From assembly GCA_050949865.1 (NCBI GenBank), contig JBMNGN010000005.1:248001-312000 (forward strand): a DNA stretch of 64,000 nt, read 5' to 3'. The stretch comes from JBMNGN01 sp050949865. GTDB lineage: Bacteria > Bacillota > Syntrophomonadia > Syntrophomonadales > Syntrophomonadaceae. This document shows, piece after piece, positions 1 to 9,678 of the stretch. The first letter of the stretch is position 1; every line of letters begins with the position of its first letter. Below the pieces are notes generated by a model. That model searched no databases. It was not told the DNA's origin and saw only the letters and a program-made list of their open reading frames with translations. A program made the translations under genes and the position numbers.

Positions 1-87
1 AGGGGTTCTTTCGACAACCTCACTTGCACCATCAAAAAGCTTAGGGTCATATACGCCAGTCCCACCGATAATTGCTGTCTTTATCAT
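1..87 (-). CDS. mtnP: S-methyl-5'-thioadenosine phosphorylase-like, N-terminal part only
   Basis: The 29 codons visible start with ATG at 87 and run off the left edge of the window. The start MIKTAIIGGTGVYDP is the phosphate-binding glycine-rich beginning of the MTA phosphorylase / purine nucleoside phosphorylase family. A GGGGGG-type ribosome binding site lies just upstream (about 93-100). The enzyme would cleave methylthioadenosine, the by-product of spermidine synthesis, which fits the speD and speE genes elsewhere in the window. Only the N-terminus is seen, so a related purine nucleoside phosphorylase is not excluded. Confidence 0.72.
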   Translation of the reverse strand, partial: MIKTAIIGGTGVYDPKLFDGASEVVERTP

Positions 88-142
88 AAATATCCCCCCT
101 GGATTACATATTTTCGTATCTTTATCTTTATATCAAACCAAC

Positions 143-1153
143 CTACTCATCAAATAGCGCCTGGGCAAATATCCCCGGTGAAAAATCCCGTAGATCGTCC
201 AGCTTTTCCCCTATTCCAACTAACTTGACCGGTAGGTTCAGCTCCTTAGCTATGGCTAAAACAATACCCCCTTTAGCTGTACCATCTAGTTTAGTAAGTA
301 TAATCCCGCTTATCCCGGTTGCTTCTTGAAAGACCTTGGCCTGGCTAATAGCGTTTTGGCCGGTTGTGGCATCTAAAACCAGCAGGACTTCCAAATGAGA
401 TTCCGGCATTTCATTTTCTATTATTTTCTTAACCTTGCTGATTTCTTTCATAAGATTAGTTTTATTTTGAAGCCGGCCAGCAGTGTCAATGATGAGTACA
501 TCTGCCTTTCTGGCTTTGGAAGCATTAATGGCATCATATACTACTGCTCCCGGATCAGAGCCCTCCTGGTGTTTAATTAAATCAACCCCAACTCTATCTG
601 CCCAAATCTGTATTTGGTCAATAGCCGCTGCCCTGAATGTATCTGCCGCTACCAACAATACCTTTTGGTTTTGCCTCTTGAACCGGTAGGCCATTTTAGC
701 TATAGATGTAGTCTTTCCTGCCCCATTCACTCCTACTACCAGGATGATATTGGTCTTCCCACCTGGGAGCATTAAGCCTGGGTCTTGGCAGGCTAACAGT
801 TGCTGAATCTCCTGCTTTAACAACTCTACCGCCTGATCGGCTTCATTGATCTTTTTGGCTTTAGCCGTTTTTTTGATCCTTTCTACCAACTCCAAAGAAG
901 TTGTAACCCCCACATCAGCCTGGATCAGGATCTCCTCCAATTCTTCAAAAAAGTCATCATCCAGTTTCCTGGTTCTTTTCACCAGGGTACTGATTTTATC
1001 ATTAAGGTTTTTTCTGGTCTTGCTTAAACCCAATTTGAATTTATCCAAAATTCCAACGGCAGTTTTAGGCTCATTCAGACTGGCCTCCCCTGTTGAACCC
1101 TGGTTTATGTTATCGGCGTTAGCTTTTCTTTGAAATCTTTTAAATATTTCCAT
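143..1153 (-). CDS. ftsY: FtsY, signal recognition particle receptor GTPase
   Basis: FtsY is the SRP receptor that docks ribosome-SRP complexes at the membrane through a GTPase heterodimer with Ffh. The protein has a short charged N-terminal region, an NG domain with the P-loop GVNGAGKTT near residue 140, DTAGRLQNK near 219 and TKLDG near 288. I chose ATG at 1153 (MEIFKRFQRK, 336 aa) because GGAGTGAG lies directly upstream; a longer reading to 1210 would run into the end of smc and has no SD. It is the last gene of the rnc-smc-ftsY block, 22 bp after smc, an arrangement common in Firmicutes. Confidence 0.95.
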   Translation of the reverse strand: MEIFKRFQRKANADNINQGSTGEASLNEPKTAVGILDKFKLGLSKTRKNLNDKISTLVKRTRKLDDDFFEELEEILIQADVGVTTSLELVERIKKTAKAKKINEADQAVELLKQEIQQLLACQDPGLMLPGGKTNIILVVGVNGAGKTTSIAKMAYRFKRQNQKVLLVAADTFRAAAIDQIQIWADRVGVDLIKHQEGSDPGAVVYDAINASKARKADVLIIDTAGRLQNKTNLMKEISKVKKIIENEMPESHLEVLLVLDATTGQNAISQAKVFQEATGISGIILTKLDGTAKGGIVLAIAKELNLPVKLVGIGEKLDDLRDFSPGIFAQALFDE

Positions 1154-1175
1154 AAAACTCACTCCAAATGCTTTA

Positions 1176-4100
1176 TTATCCTGCCAGGTATTTTTCCTCA
1201 GGCAAATCAATTGCTATTACAGATGATACTCCTTGTTCAGGCATAGAAACACCATATATGGCATCTCCTGATTTTATAGTAGCTTGTCTGTGAGTAATTA
1301 CTATAAATTGCATAGCCTTCGAAAGTTCTTTAATAAACTGAGCAAATCTAGCCAAGTTAATCTCGTCTAACGAAGCATCAATTTCATCAAGCAAACAAAA
1401 AGGGGTCGGTTTGAGCCTTAATAATGAAAATATAAAGGAAATACAAGTTAATGCCCTTTCTCCGCCAGATAACAGATTTAAGGCTTGAACTCTCTTCCCG
1501 GGTAATTTTACCTCAATGTTGACTCCAGCATCAAAAGGATCCTTTTCTTCTTCCAGCTTAAGATAGGCTTCTCCCCCTGAAAAAACTTCGATAAAGGTAT
1601 TTTTAAAGCTCTGGTTAGCCAAGATTAAAAATTCTTCAAATTCTTTTATCATTATTTTTTCAGTCCTTTTCAACAATTCATTTAGCGAATCCCTAGCTTT
1701 AACCAGGTCTTCGTACTGGTTAAGCATAAAACCGTATCTTTCCTGGGAAGCTTCGTATTCCTCAATGGAGCCTAGGTCAACCGTGCCTATCTCTTCAATT
1801 TCTCTATGTACCAGTTCAATGGTTTTTTTAAATTCCTTTACTTGATATGCTGGGATTACACAAGAATCCAGATCAGGAGTTTTAGCAGGAAAAGTTTCTT
1901 TCCACCGGTCTTCAAGCCCCCGAATATGGTTTTCCACTCTCAAGCATATCAATTCCAGGTTCCTCTCGCGGACCTCCACCTCATTCAGTCTATCCTGCAA
2001 AGGGTTTATCTCCCTTTTTAAATTTTCGACTTTGCTAGTAAAGAGCTTAATATCTTTTTCCAGGTTTATACCTAGATCCCCTGTTGCGGCTAACTCTTGG
2101 TTCTTCTGGGTAATACTCCTGGTCAAATCCTCTATCCTACTCAATTCGCCGGTTATCTCGTTCTGAAGCTGTTGTTTGGTTTTCACCGCCGTATCCCAAC
2201 TTTGCCGGTAAGAAGCCAGTACTTTTTGAAAATTATCTAGGTTGGTTTTTTGCCGGTTTAGTTCTATTTCGGCTATCTTTAGCTGGTCCTGGTTCGCCTT
2301 GAGCCTTTCTTTTAATATCTCAAGCTCCCTTTTACTGACTTCAACTTCGTCCCGACATTTTTCCACTTCAGTAGCTTTTTCTGCATTACTGTTCTTCATC
2401 TCTTCGTTAGTTTGTTTTATTTCGGCAATTCTTTGCTCTAACTGAATGATTTCCCGGTCTAACTCCTTGGCCTGTTCTAAACCGATCTTATAGTCGCTTT
2501 CCTTATGCTTAATCCGGTTTTCAACTATACTTATCTGTTGATTGAGGGCATCACAGGACAACTGATATTGAACTAAATCGTTATTGGCGGCCCTTATCCG
2601 GTCCTCTAGTTGTTCCCTTTGTTGGCTGACTCCAACCGCCTGTTGGCGATTATCTTCTTTTAGAATCAGGTTTTGCTTGCTCAGTTGAAGCAACCTTCTC
2701 TCTTCACCCTTGCGCTTTAAAACCGAGGTATGATTGGATGTTTGCCAGTATCCTCCAGTAATAGCTCCACTGGGATTAATAATATCCCCATCAAGACACA
2801 CTACAAGGTAAGGATACCGTTCATCTTTACAATATCTTAGTGCCCTGCTTAAATCAGTAAAAACCAGAGTTTTACCTAAAAGATATTCAATAGCCTTTTT
2901 ATACCTAGGTTCGAAATCCACCAGTTTTGAGGCTATTCCCAGGTACCCGTCTTTTCTTTGTAACTCCCTTTCGATCCTGGGCGGGATTTCCTGTACTCTT
3001 AAAGTATCCAGCGGTAAAAAGGTAACCCGCCCAGTACCTTGTTTTTTTAGTCTTTCTATGAGTTGCCTGGCATTATCAGCAGTTTCTACTACAATATTTT
3101 CATATCTTCTCGCGATAGCTACCTCTATAGCCTTTTCTATATTTTCCGGCACCTTGATTATCTCGCCAACCGTACCTATAATGCCATGAGCTTTCCCGGT
3201 TTGCTTAAGCTCTAAAATGTATTTAACACCTTTTGAATAACCGGCCATATGTTTGTCCAGATCAACCAGTCCCGCCAACCGGTTATTTATCTCTATTTCC
3301 TCTTTACTAAGCTGCTGGTACTGCCGGTCAAGTTGTTTAATGGTGTTTATAACCTGTTGAAGTTGCATCTTAAAGTTATCAAATTCTCTTTGGGCAACTT
3401 CCTTATACTTGCGGGCACCAGCCAGTTGTTCTTCTTGCTCGCTATGTATTTGTCTATCGTTAGCCAATCCCTCTTTAAGTTGTTCGATTTTAAGGGTTAA
3501 GCGATATCTTTTCTCCTTTAGCTTTTTTAAGTTTTCATCTAATCGTATATACTCATTATATAGCATACTTTCTTGTTGGGTCATTTCAAAAACCGCAGAT
3601 TTCTTGGTTTCCAGGATTTTCAGCTTTGTCTTAAGCTGCTGATTTGCCAATAGAATCTCCTCTTGAAGGCCATTAATAGCTTGCTGTTTTTTTTCCAGCA
3701 CCTTTAATTCATCAAAGTATAGCTGGAGATTCTTATCAATCTCCTTTTTCAGGTTTATAAACATGGCCTGGTATTTTTTCTCCTCTGCCTCAGCATCCTC
3801 GATGCGTTCCCTGGCATGAAGAACTCTTTGCTGGCTTATGGCTAACTCATGGTTGAAATTATTAACTACCTTTTCCAGCCTATGTTTATCTTCCTTTAGC
3901 CTGGCGTATTCTTCCCTGGTGTTGTCCAATTGAGTTTCCTGTTCCCTTAATTGTTGTTGGGTAACCGCCAGCTGGCCTTTAATAAATTTAATCTCGTCCT
4001 TTAGAGCTTCTAATGAGTCTTTTTTACCCGAATAATCATCCTGGGCTTTTTTTAATTCAAAACGCAATACCTCCTGCTCCATATACCTGCATTCCGATTG

Positions 4101-4754
4101 TTTTTCCATAAATACTTTGGCCTTCTCGGCTTTGGCTGACAACTGGGCATTGCGCTGGGCCAATTCAGACAATAAATCCCTTATCCTTATCATGTCACTG
4201 CTACATATGGCAATCCGGCGGACTATTTCATCCCGCTGCTGGCGATATTTAATTATACCGGAAGCTTCTTCCAGAACCAGGCGCCGATCAATAGGCTGTC
4301 CTGAAAGTATTTGTTCCAGCTCTCCTTGTCCGATAATTGAACAGCTATTTTTGCCCAGCCCAGTTCCCACTAGAATATTAGCAATATCTTTCATGCGAAC
4401 ACTGGTTTTATTAATAAAAAACTCGCTTTCCGCATTTCGGTAGGCTTTGCGCTCAATACTTAATTCCCTAAATTCAACGGGAAGCGCGTTATCCTGATTG
4501 TCTATGGTGATCTCAACCCAGGCCATCCCCTGGGCCTTTTTCTTTTCTGAGCCGTTAAATATTATATCCTCGCTTTTCTGGGCTCTTAAACCTCTTATTC
4601 CTGTCTCTCCTAAAACCCACCTAACCGCATCAACCAGGTTGCTTTTCCCACACCCGTTTGGTCCTACAATAATATTTAATCCAGGCTTAAGAATTATCCT
4701 GGTCTGATCAGCAAAGGATTTGAAACCCTTTATCTCCAGGCATTTAAGGTGCAA
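1176..4754 (-). CDS. smc: SMC chromosome segregation protein
   Basis: This is a full-length SMC ATPase of 1192 aa, the core of the condensin-like complex that organises and segregates the chromosome with ScpA and ScpB. Walker A (GPNGCGKSNLV) is near residue 32. Two long coiled coils rich in E, K, Q and L flank a hinge at about 510-640. The signature LSGGERAL is near 1095 and Walker B LLDEIDASLDE near 1128. The start is a TTG at 4754 with GGAGGG seven bases upstream; that SD lies inside the 3' end of birA, only 2 bp before smc. No in-frame ATG nearby fits the family N-terminus. Confidence 0.97.
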   Translation of the reverse strand: MHLKCLEIKGFKSFADQTRIILKPGLNIIVGPNGCGKSNLVDAVRWVLGETGIRGLRAQKSEDIIFNGSEKKKAQGMAWVEITIDNQDNALPVEFRELSIERKAYRNAESEFFINKTSVRMKDIANILVGTGLGKNSCSIIGQGELEQILSGQPIDRRLVLEEASGIIKYRQQRDEIVRRIAICSSDMIRIRDLLSELAQRNAQLSAKAEKAKVFMEKQSECRYMEQEVLRFELKKAQDDYSGKKDSLEALKDEIKFIKGQLAVTQQQLREQETQLDNTREEYARLKEDKHRLEKVVNNFNHELAISQQRVLHARERIEDAEAEEKKYQAMFINLKKEIDKNLQLYFDELKVLEKKQQAINGLQEEILLANQQLKTKLKILETKKSAVFEMTQQESMLYNEYIRLDENLKKLKEKRYRLTLKIEQLKEGLANDRQIHSEQEEQLAGARKYKEVAQREFDNFKMQLQQVINTIKQLDRQYQQLSKEEIEINNRLAGLVDLDKHMAGYSKGVKYILELKQTGKAHGIIGTVGEIIKVPENIEKAIEVAIARRYENIVVETADNARQLIERLKKQGTGRVTFLPLDTLRVQEIPPRIERELQRKDGYLGIASKLVDFEPRYKKAIEYLLGKTLVFTDLSRALRYCKDERYPYLVVCLDGDIINPSGAITGGYWQTSNHTSVLKRKGEERRLLQLSKQNLILKEDNRQQAVGVSQQREQLEDRIRAANNDLVQYQLSCDALNQQISIVENRIKHKESDYKIGLEQAKELDREIIQLEQRIAEIKQTNEEMKNSNAEKATEVEKCRDEVEVSKRELEILKERLKANQDQLKIAEIELNRQKTNLDNFQKVLASYRQSWDTAVKTKQQLQNEITGELSRIEDLTRSITQKNQELAATGDLGINLEKDIKLFTSKVENLKREINPLQDRLNEVEVRERNLELICLRVENHIRGLEDRWKETFPAKTPDLDSCVIPAYQVKEFKKTIELVHREIEEIGTVDLGSIEEYEASQERYGFMLNQYEDLVKARDSLNELLKRTEKIMIKEFEEFLILANQSFKNTFIEVFSGGEAYLKLEEEKDPFDAGVNIEVKLPGKRVQALNLLSGGERALTCISFIFSLLRLKPTPFCLLDEIDASLDEINLARFAQFIKELSKAMQFIVITHRQATIKSGDAIYGVSMPEQGVSSVIAIDLPEEKYLAG

Positions 4755-4756
4755 TA

Positions 4757-5722
4757 TTAACCCTCCTTAACAACATTTACGTCGCCTGTATTGATGTGGA
4801 TAAGCCGCTCTCCGGTATTGATTATTAAAGCGCCCGTGTCATCAATATCTATATTGATACCCTGCAATTTCTCTTTTTCAACCGGTACTTCCACCAAGCT
4901 GCCCATGTGGAAACATAAATCTTTGAACTTTTTGCGAATCGGTTGGAAACCTTGCAGGAGAAACTCTCTATAATAGATTTCCAGGTGTTTTAGTAGCTGT
5001 TCAAGTATCTCGGCATTTAAACCCTTTAATCCATAGTTGGATAACGATCCGGCAACCTCCCTCAAGGATTCTGAAAACCGGCTCTTATCAACAGCTGTAT
5101 TTACCCCAATGCCAACCACCAGGTATTTAGTGCCGTGTATTTCACCTATTAGCTCAAGCAATATACCGGCAACTTTTTTACCACTAACATAGATATCATT
5201 AGGCCACTTGACAAGACACTTTTCAGATATCAACCCATTTAAACAATCTGCAACCGCTACTGCGAAAACCAGAGAAAGCAAAGCCAGTTGCGCAATGGGT
5301 AAATCCGGTTGAAGAACAAATGAAAACCATAGCCCCCCACTTGGCGCTTCCCAATGCCTTCCCATTCTTCCTCTGGCATTACGCTGTTCTCTGGCTACAA
5401 CAACGGTTCCTTCATCTATGCTTCCCTCTGCCAGCAATCGCTTACAGTGCTCATTGGTAGAATCCAAAACCGAAAATGAAATAACCCGGCGGCCAATTAT
5501 ACTATTTTTTTGTTCGATTAACTCAGGAATTATCACCTCACCGGCATTAACCAAACGGTATCCCTTGCTGCGAGTACTAATTATGTCATATCCCTCTTTT
5601 TTTAAAGACTCAATCTGCTTCCAAATGGCAACCCTGCTGACGCCGAATTCTTGGGCAATTTGAGCTCCCGAAATATACCGGTCTCGGTTGGTCCATAATT
5701 CCTTTAATATTTCGTTCCTCAC
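4757..5722 (-). CDS. birA: Bifunctional biotin-protein ligase / biotin operon repressor BirA
   Basis: The protein attaches biotin to carboxyl-carrier proteins through biotinyl-AMP and probably represses biotin genes. The N-terminal 60 residues form a winged helix (SGAQIAQEFGVSRVAIWKQI). The catalytic core shows ARGRMGR near residue 117, the adenylate-forming loop, and KWPNDIYV plus GKKVAGILLE. The C-terminal SH3-like domain is present, and 321 aa is normal for the two-domain class. The start is GTG at 5722 with a weak upstream site. No biotin gene lies nearby, so which promoters it controls cannot be read from this window. Confidence 0.93.
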   Translation of the reverse strand: MRNEILKELWTNRDRYISGAQIAQEFGVSRVAIWKQIESLKKEGYDIISTRSKGYRLVNAGEVIIPELIEQKNSIIGRRVISFSVLDSTNEHCKRLLAEGSIDEGTVVVAREQRNARGRMGRHWEAPSGGLWFSFVLQPDLPIAQLALLSLVFAVAVADCLNGLISEKCLVKWPNDIYVSGKKVAGILLELIGEIHGTKYLVVGIGVNTAVDKSRFSESLREVAGSLSNYGLKGLNAEILEQLLKHLEIYYREFLLQGFQPIRKKFKDLCFHMGSLVEVPVEKEKLQGINIDIDDTGALIINTGERLIHINTGDVNVVKEG

Positions 5723-5799
5723 TGTACTACCTAACCCTTATGCCGTTTATTCATCCATCCATAATGCTATTTAGACATAATCATTTTAAACCCTCTTTA

Positions 5800-5825
5800 A
5801 ATTATAACAGCAGGCTTTCGCCTGC
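5800..5825 (-). terminator. Possible weak terminator hairpin after the radical SAM gene
   Basis: On the minus strand GCAGGC-GAAA-GCCTGC forms a 6-bp stem with a GNRA-type loop, followed by TGTTATAATTT instead of a clean U run. It sits about 55 bp past the stop of the radical SAM gene and before birA, so it may end or slow that transcript. Confidence 0.4.
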
Positions 5826-5879
5826 CGAGTTGATAATTACTCTGAGTCACAATCCGGTTAATCCCAAAAATGTTTCCAT

Positions 5880-6950
5880 TTATACCCTGCCATTAATATA
5901 ATCATTCCTGGACAGGGAAAAGGGTTCATTAATTCCTAGCCTAATCGTATCCAAGCCTATCCCTGGATCGGCCTTAACTTTCACTTGGTGCAGATTAAAC
6001 CTTTTCTTAAGATAGGTTATATTTTGTCTATGGGACCCGATCATTTTGGAAACATCCCTGGGATTAACCAGCAATACCAGCTCGATAATATCCTGCTTCC
6101 CCGCAAGAAACCGTTTAATGAGTTCCTCAGCTTGCCTTTTAAAGATTTCTTGTTCTACCAGTTCTCCGAAGCTGGGATGAAAGGGGCCAGCAATAATCCC
6201 ACCTGGTTTCAATAACTCATCACTTGGCTGTAACCCTATCCTGATAACCTTTATCCCCTGCTTCTGAAATTGTAAAAGCATGTCCGCGGATATTTTTATG
6301 GCATCCTCCAAGCTTAATGGAATATAATCACCTTTGATATACATTTCCTCCAGAGCAGTCCCGCTTATTATAACCGCCGGATAAATCCTTACCAGATCCG
6401 GTTTAACCTCGATGGCTTTCCTGGTGCTATAAATATCCAATTCATAAGAATCACCTGGCAGTCCTATCATCAATTGAATCCCTAGTTTAAACCCTTTTTG
6501 CCTAATAAGCAAACAGGCTTTTTCTGCCTCCTCTGATTGGTATCCCCGCCGGGATGCTCTGAGCACGGAATTGGCAAAAGACTGCACTCCCAATTCTATT
6601 GTGCCAACGCCCCAGTCTTTGAGGAAATCCAACCCCTCCGGATCTATATAATCTGGCCTGGTAGACACCCTGATACTATCTATCCTGCCCTCCCGAATAA
6701 ATGAGCTTACTGCTTGTAAGTATTTTTTCTGCTCTTCTCTCGGAAGGGCGGTAAAGTTGCCGCCAAAAAAAGCTGCTTCCACTATAGCGGAGCTGGCAGG
6801 AATAGTATGCAAATGCGAAACAAGGATTTCCTGGATCTCCAAGTTACTCGTTGGTTGGCTTTGAGAGGTGATTTTTTCCTGATTGCAGAATATGCAGTTG
6901 TAAGGACAGCCTAAATGAGGAATGAAGATCGGTATATTATAATGCTTCAT
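5880..6950 (-). CDS. Radical SAM protein, Elp3-like without acetyltransferase domain
   Basis: A 356-aa radical SAM enzyme with the [4Fe-4S] motif CPYNCIFC near residue 15, a glycine-rich SAM loop (FFGGNFTALP) and a conserved motif ELGVQSF. It resembles the radical SAM half of Elp3/YhcC-type proteins but lacks the histone-acetyltransferase-like half of true Elp3. The C-terminal part resembles the radical-SAM C-terminal extension. Its start ATG overlaps the rnc stop (ATGA), so the two are translationally coupled. A tRNA-modification role is plausible by family resemblance, but the substrate is unknown. Confidence 0.75.
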   Translation of the reverse strand: MKHYNIPIFIPHLGCPYNCIFCNQEKITSQSQPTSNLEIQEILVSHLHTIPASSAIVEAAFFGGNFTALPREEQKKYLQAVSSFIREGRIDSIRVSTRPDYIDPEGLDFLKDWGVGTIELGVQSFANSVLRASRRGYQSEEAEKACLLIRQKGFKLGIQLMIGLPGDSYELDIYSTRKAIEVKPDLVRIYPAVIISGTALEEMYIKGDYIPLSLEDAIKISADMLLQFQKQGIKVIRIGLQPSDELLKPGGIIAGPFHPSFGELVEQEIFKRQAEELIKRFLAGKQDIIELVLLVNPRDVSKMIGSHRQNITYLKKRFNLHQVKVKADPGIGLDTIRLGINEPFSLSRNDYINGRV

Positions 6951-7681
6951 CTGAGCTTTATACTTTCATTATAACCTATAGAGCTTAAAAATGCGGGATC
7001 CCGTAGTACCTTGCCTGCTGCATTCTGTTCTGCCTCTTTTTTACTGGTACCTTTCCCGGTAGCTAATATTTTTCCTTCGTATACTAATCCTACAACAAAC
7101 ATTTTACAGTGCGGTGGCCCACTTTCCTCTATTATTGTATAGCTAACATTCTCCCGGTTTTTACCCTGTACTATTTCTTGCAACCTAGATTTATAATCCT
7201 GGTAATCACCCTGAGCAACCAGGTTAATAAATGACTCCAGGTGGGTGTAGATAAAAGCGGCCGCACTATTAAGCCCCTGATCCAGATAAATAGCCCCTAT
7301 AATCGCTTCAACTGCATCAGCTAAAATGGACTTCCTGGTCCTGCCCCCGGACATTTCCTCTCCTTTGCCCAGAAGTATGTATTTACCCAGGTTAAGTTTA
7401 TTAGCCAGAGCAAACAGAGATTTTTCTGATACTACCTTGGCTCTGATCTTCGTCAATTCGCCCTCGGGTTTATCTCCGTAGTTGCGGTAAAGAAATTCTG
7501 CAATCGCCAGGTTAAGCACCGCATCACCTAAAAACTCCAAACGCTGATTATTACCAGGATAGTTGCTCTCCTGGCCATATGAAGGATGGGTTAGAGCCAT
7601 AACCATTAAATCTGGATTATCAAATTGCAGGTTATTATCGGTTAAGAAATCCAAGGGTGAAGATGGTAGCAAACCAGGCAT
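6947..7681 (-). CDS. rnc: Ribonuclease III
   Basis: RNase III cleaves double-stranded RNA in rRNA processing and in regulatory RNA duplexes. The signature RLEFLGDAVL lies near residues 46-55 and the second metal-binding region DAVEAIIGAIYLDQG near 118. A C-terminal double-stranded RNA binding domain spans about 160-230. The length of 244 aa is usual. The ATG at 7681 is preceded by GAAGGG and lies 3 bp after acpP. The plsX-acpP-rnc-smc-ftsY order matches that in many Firmicutes. Confidence 0.96.
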   Translation of the reverse strand: MPGLLPSSPLDFLTDNNLQFDNPDLMVMALTHPSYGQESNYPGNNQRLEFLGDAVLNLAIAEFLYRNYGDKPEGELTKIRAKVVSEKSLFALANKLNLGKYILLGKGEEMSGGRTRKSILADAVEAIIGAIYLDQGLNSAAAFIYTHLESFINLVAQGDYQDYKSRLQEIVQGKNRENVSYTIIEESGPPHCKMFVVGLVYEGKILATGKGTSKKEAEQNAAGKVLRDPAFLSSIGYNESIKLR

Positions 7682-7684
7682 TTA

Positions 7685-7930
7685 TTATCCCTTCACTTTT
7701 TGCAGATAATCGTACAGGGCGCTTAACAGCGAACCTACTGTGGGGTAATTCTCCAGGTCTTCCTCAGGAAATTCTATATCATAAGTATCCTCTAATACCA
7801 TTATCATCTCCACAATGTCTATGGAATCAGCTTCAATGTCTTCAAAAAGGGTGTCCATTCGAATATCTTCAGGCCTTAAATCCATTTGTTCAGCCAGGGT
7901 TTTTTTTGCCAGGGCAAAAAACTCCTGCAT
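7685..7930 (-). CDS. acpP: Acyl carrier protein
   Basis: An 81-aa acidic four-helix carrier protein that holds growing fatty acids on a 4'-phosphopantetheine arm. The attachment serine is Ser36 in EADSIDIVEM. The usual text is GADSLDIVE, so the residue after the serine is Ile instead of Leu and the preceding glycine is Glu. It lies between plsX and rnc with no fab genes here, which suggests it serves phospholipid synthesis with PlsX. Confidence 0.94.
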   Translation of the reverse strand: MQEFFALAKKTLAEQMDLRPEDIRMDTLFEDIEADSIDIVEMIMVLEDTYDIEFPEEDLENYPTVGSLLSALYDYLQKVKG

Positions 7931-7950
7931 ACTAATCCCTCCAATTTATT

Positions 7951-8910
7951 TTAAACATTCAATAGTTTGGCCAATTCTAATTTCTGTAATTTTACAAAAT
8001 TATTCACAACACAGCTATGAGCCGTTTTGATCCCGTTAAACACCGCATCCCTTTTAGAACTGCCATGGCATACAACGCTTACACCATTCACCCCCAGCAA
8101 GGGTGCTCCTCCAACTTGAGTATAATCGATTTTGGCAAACATGCCCGGAAGATAACCCAGCTCTTCTCTAATTAACTTCCCCATAAAAACCGCCATACCT
8201 TCCATGGTTTTCAGCAGAACATTACCAAGGAAACCATCACATATTATCACATCGCTTTTATGGCTGAAAAGATCCCGGCCTTCAATATTCCCTATAAAAT
8301 TTAAATTAGGTTGTTGCTTTAAAAGGGAAAATGCTTCCGCATATAGGGTGCTTCCTTTAGTTTCTTCCTCGCCATTATTTAAAAGGGCTACCCGGGGATT
8401 AGGTTCTCCTAGGAACATAGTTGCATAAGCTTTGCCAAGATAGGCGAACTGTAGCAATTGCTTGGGTTTACAATCCACATTGGCTCCAACGTCTAAAAGC
8501 AAGGTTTTGGTTCCAACCAGGTTGGGAATGGCGGCCGCGATTGGCGGTCTTTCTATGTTCTCCATTCTACCCAGAATAAACAAGGCAGCAGCCATTTGAG
8601 CACCGGTGCTGCCACACGACACTACCGCATCAGCCTGTTTTTCTTTCACCATTGATGTGGCGATTACAATCGATGAATTCTTTTTCTTGCGGATTGCGGT
8701 TACCGGTGATTCATCCATACCAATTACTTCTTCAGCGTTTACCACCTTAATATTGGGTAACCTTTGGTCTTCCTTCAGCTTGTCTTCGATTAAGGATTGG
8801 TTTCCCACCAGTATGATTTGGGAATCATTCTGTTTAGCCCAGGTTAAAGCCCCGGCCAGTATTTCATCAGGGGCATAATCTCCTCCCATAAGATCTACGG
8901 CTATTCTCAT
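7951..8910 (-). CDS. plsX: Phosphate acyltransferase PlsX
   Basis: PlsX converts acyl-ACP to acyl-phosphate, the first step of phosphatidic acid synthesis in most Gram-positive bacteria. The N-terminus MRIAVDLMGGDYAP is diagnostic and the protein is 319 aa. I placed the start at ATG 8910 because TAAGGAGG precedes it; an upstream start at 8940 would add ten residues not seen in the family. It is followed by acpP, its substrate carrier. Confidence 0.95.
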   Translation of the reverse strand: MRIAVDLMGGDYAPDEILAGALTWAKQNDSQIILVGNQSLIEDKLKEDQRLPNIKVVNAEEVIGMDESPVTAIRKKKNSSIVIATSMVKEKQADAVVSCGSTGAQMAAALFILGRMENIERPPIAAAIPNLVGTKTLLLDVGANVDCKPKQLLQFAYLGKAYATMFLGEPNPRVALLNNGEEETKGSTLYAEAFSLLKQQPNLNFIGNIEGRDLFSHKSDVIICDGFLGNVLLKTMEGMAVFMGKLIREELGYLPGMFAKIDYTQVGGAPLLGVNGVSVVCHGSSKRDAVFNGIKTAHSCVVNNFVKLQKLELAKLLNV

Positions 8911-8987
8911 TATTGGCCTCCTTATAAAAACAAAAAGCAAGCTAATTAATACCTTACTTTTTGCAATAAAGCTCTTGATGTAGGCGA

Positions 8988-9158
8988 CTATAGAACGTTC
9001 TTGCCTTTATAATAACCACAACTCAGGCATGCCCTGTGAGGCATTTTATATTCATGACACTGGGGACACTCAACCAGCCCCGGTTTATCTATTTTCCTCC
9101 ATTGCGAACGCCGCATGTTTTTCCTGGCATGTGATTGTCTTCTTTTAGGTACTCCCAC
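8988..9158 (-). CDS. rpmF: 50S ribosomal protein L32, zinc-binding form
   Basis: This short gene encodes 56 aa beginning VGVPKRRQSHARKNMRRSQW, the clear signature of L32. Four cysteines (CPQC at 31-34 and CLSC at 44-47) make it the zinc-ribbon type. Translation starts at GTG 9158, after GGAGGTG a few bases upstream, and overlaps the end of yceD by 14 bp. The yceD-rpmF-plsX order is widespread in bacteria and supports the call. Confidence 0.95.
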   Translation of the reverse strand: MGVPKRRQSHARKNMRRSQWRKIDKPGLVECPQCHEYKMPHRACLSCGYYKGKNVL

Positions 9159-9678
9159 CTCTAGACACCTCCTTCTGCTTGATTTCTTTTAGTTTATCCC
9201 ATCTAGGATCAAGAACCATCTGGCTGCAATTACAATTAGACGTGTTTCTATTTTGACCACACTCAGGACAGAGCCCTTCACACTCGTTTTTACAAAGAGG
9301 GGCTAGAGGGATTTCACTAATAATAATTTCCTCAACGTACTCTCTCAAATTAACCTTAGTACCCTTGATTAAGATTAAATCTTCATCTCTGTCCTTTTCA
9401 TCTTTAACACTTGATTCGGCTATGGTTAAAAACAAATCGGCATTCACCGGATAGGTGAACTCAGATAAGCAGCGTGAACATAACAGCTGCAGACAAGTCG
9501 TAACCTTACCCCGGCCTATATATGTTCTTCCGGTATTTTCAACCGTAAGGGCTACCCTTATCGGCTCAACAAATCTCCCGCCGATATCAGCCAGCAAATC
9601 GTCTCTTCCAGGCCCTTCAACGTAAAACTCCTCAGTAGCCCTGGGATGTAATTTCAGCCATTTAAGGTCAATGAGCAT
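9145..9678 (-). CDS. yceD: YceD/DUF177 family protein, linked to 23S rRNA maturation
   Basis: A 177-aa protein of the DUF177 family, which sits beside rpmF across bacteria and is linked to 23S rRNA accumulation. Cysteines in LCSRCLSEF and in the C-terminal stretch CKNECEGLCPECGQN suggest a metal site. ATG 9678 (MLIDLKWLKL) has GGGGTG upstream and is preferred over a start at 9720. The stop overlaps rpmF, so the pair is coupled. Confidence 0.88.
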   Translation of the reverse strand: MLIDLKWLKLHPRATEEFYVEGPGRDDLLADIGGRFVEPIRVALTVENTGRTYIGRGKVTTCLQLLCSRCLSEFTYPVNADLFLTIAESSVKDEKDRDEDLILIKGTKVNLREYVEEIIISEIPLAPLCKNECEGLCPECGQNRNTSNCNCSQMVLDPRWDKLKEIKQKEVSRGGST

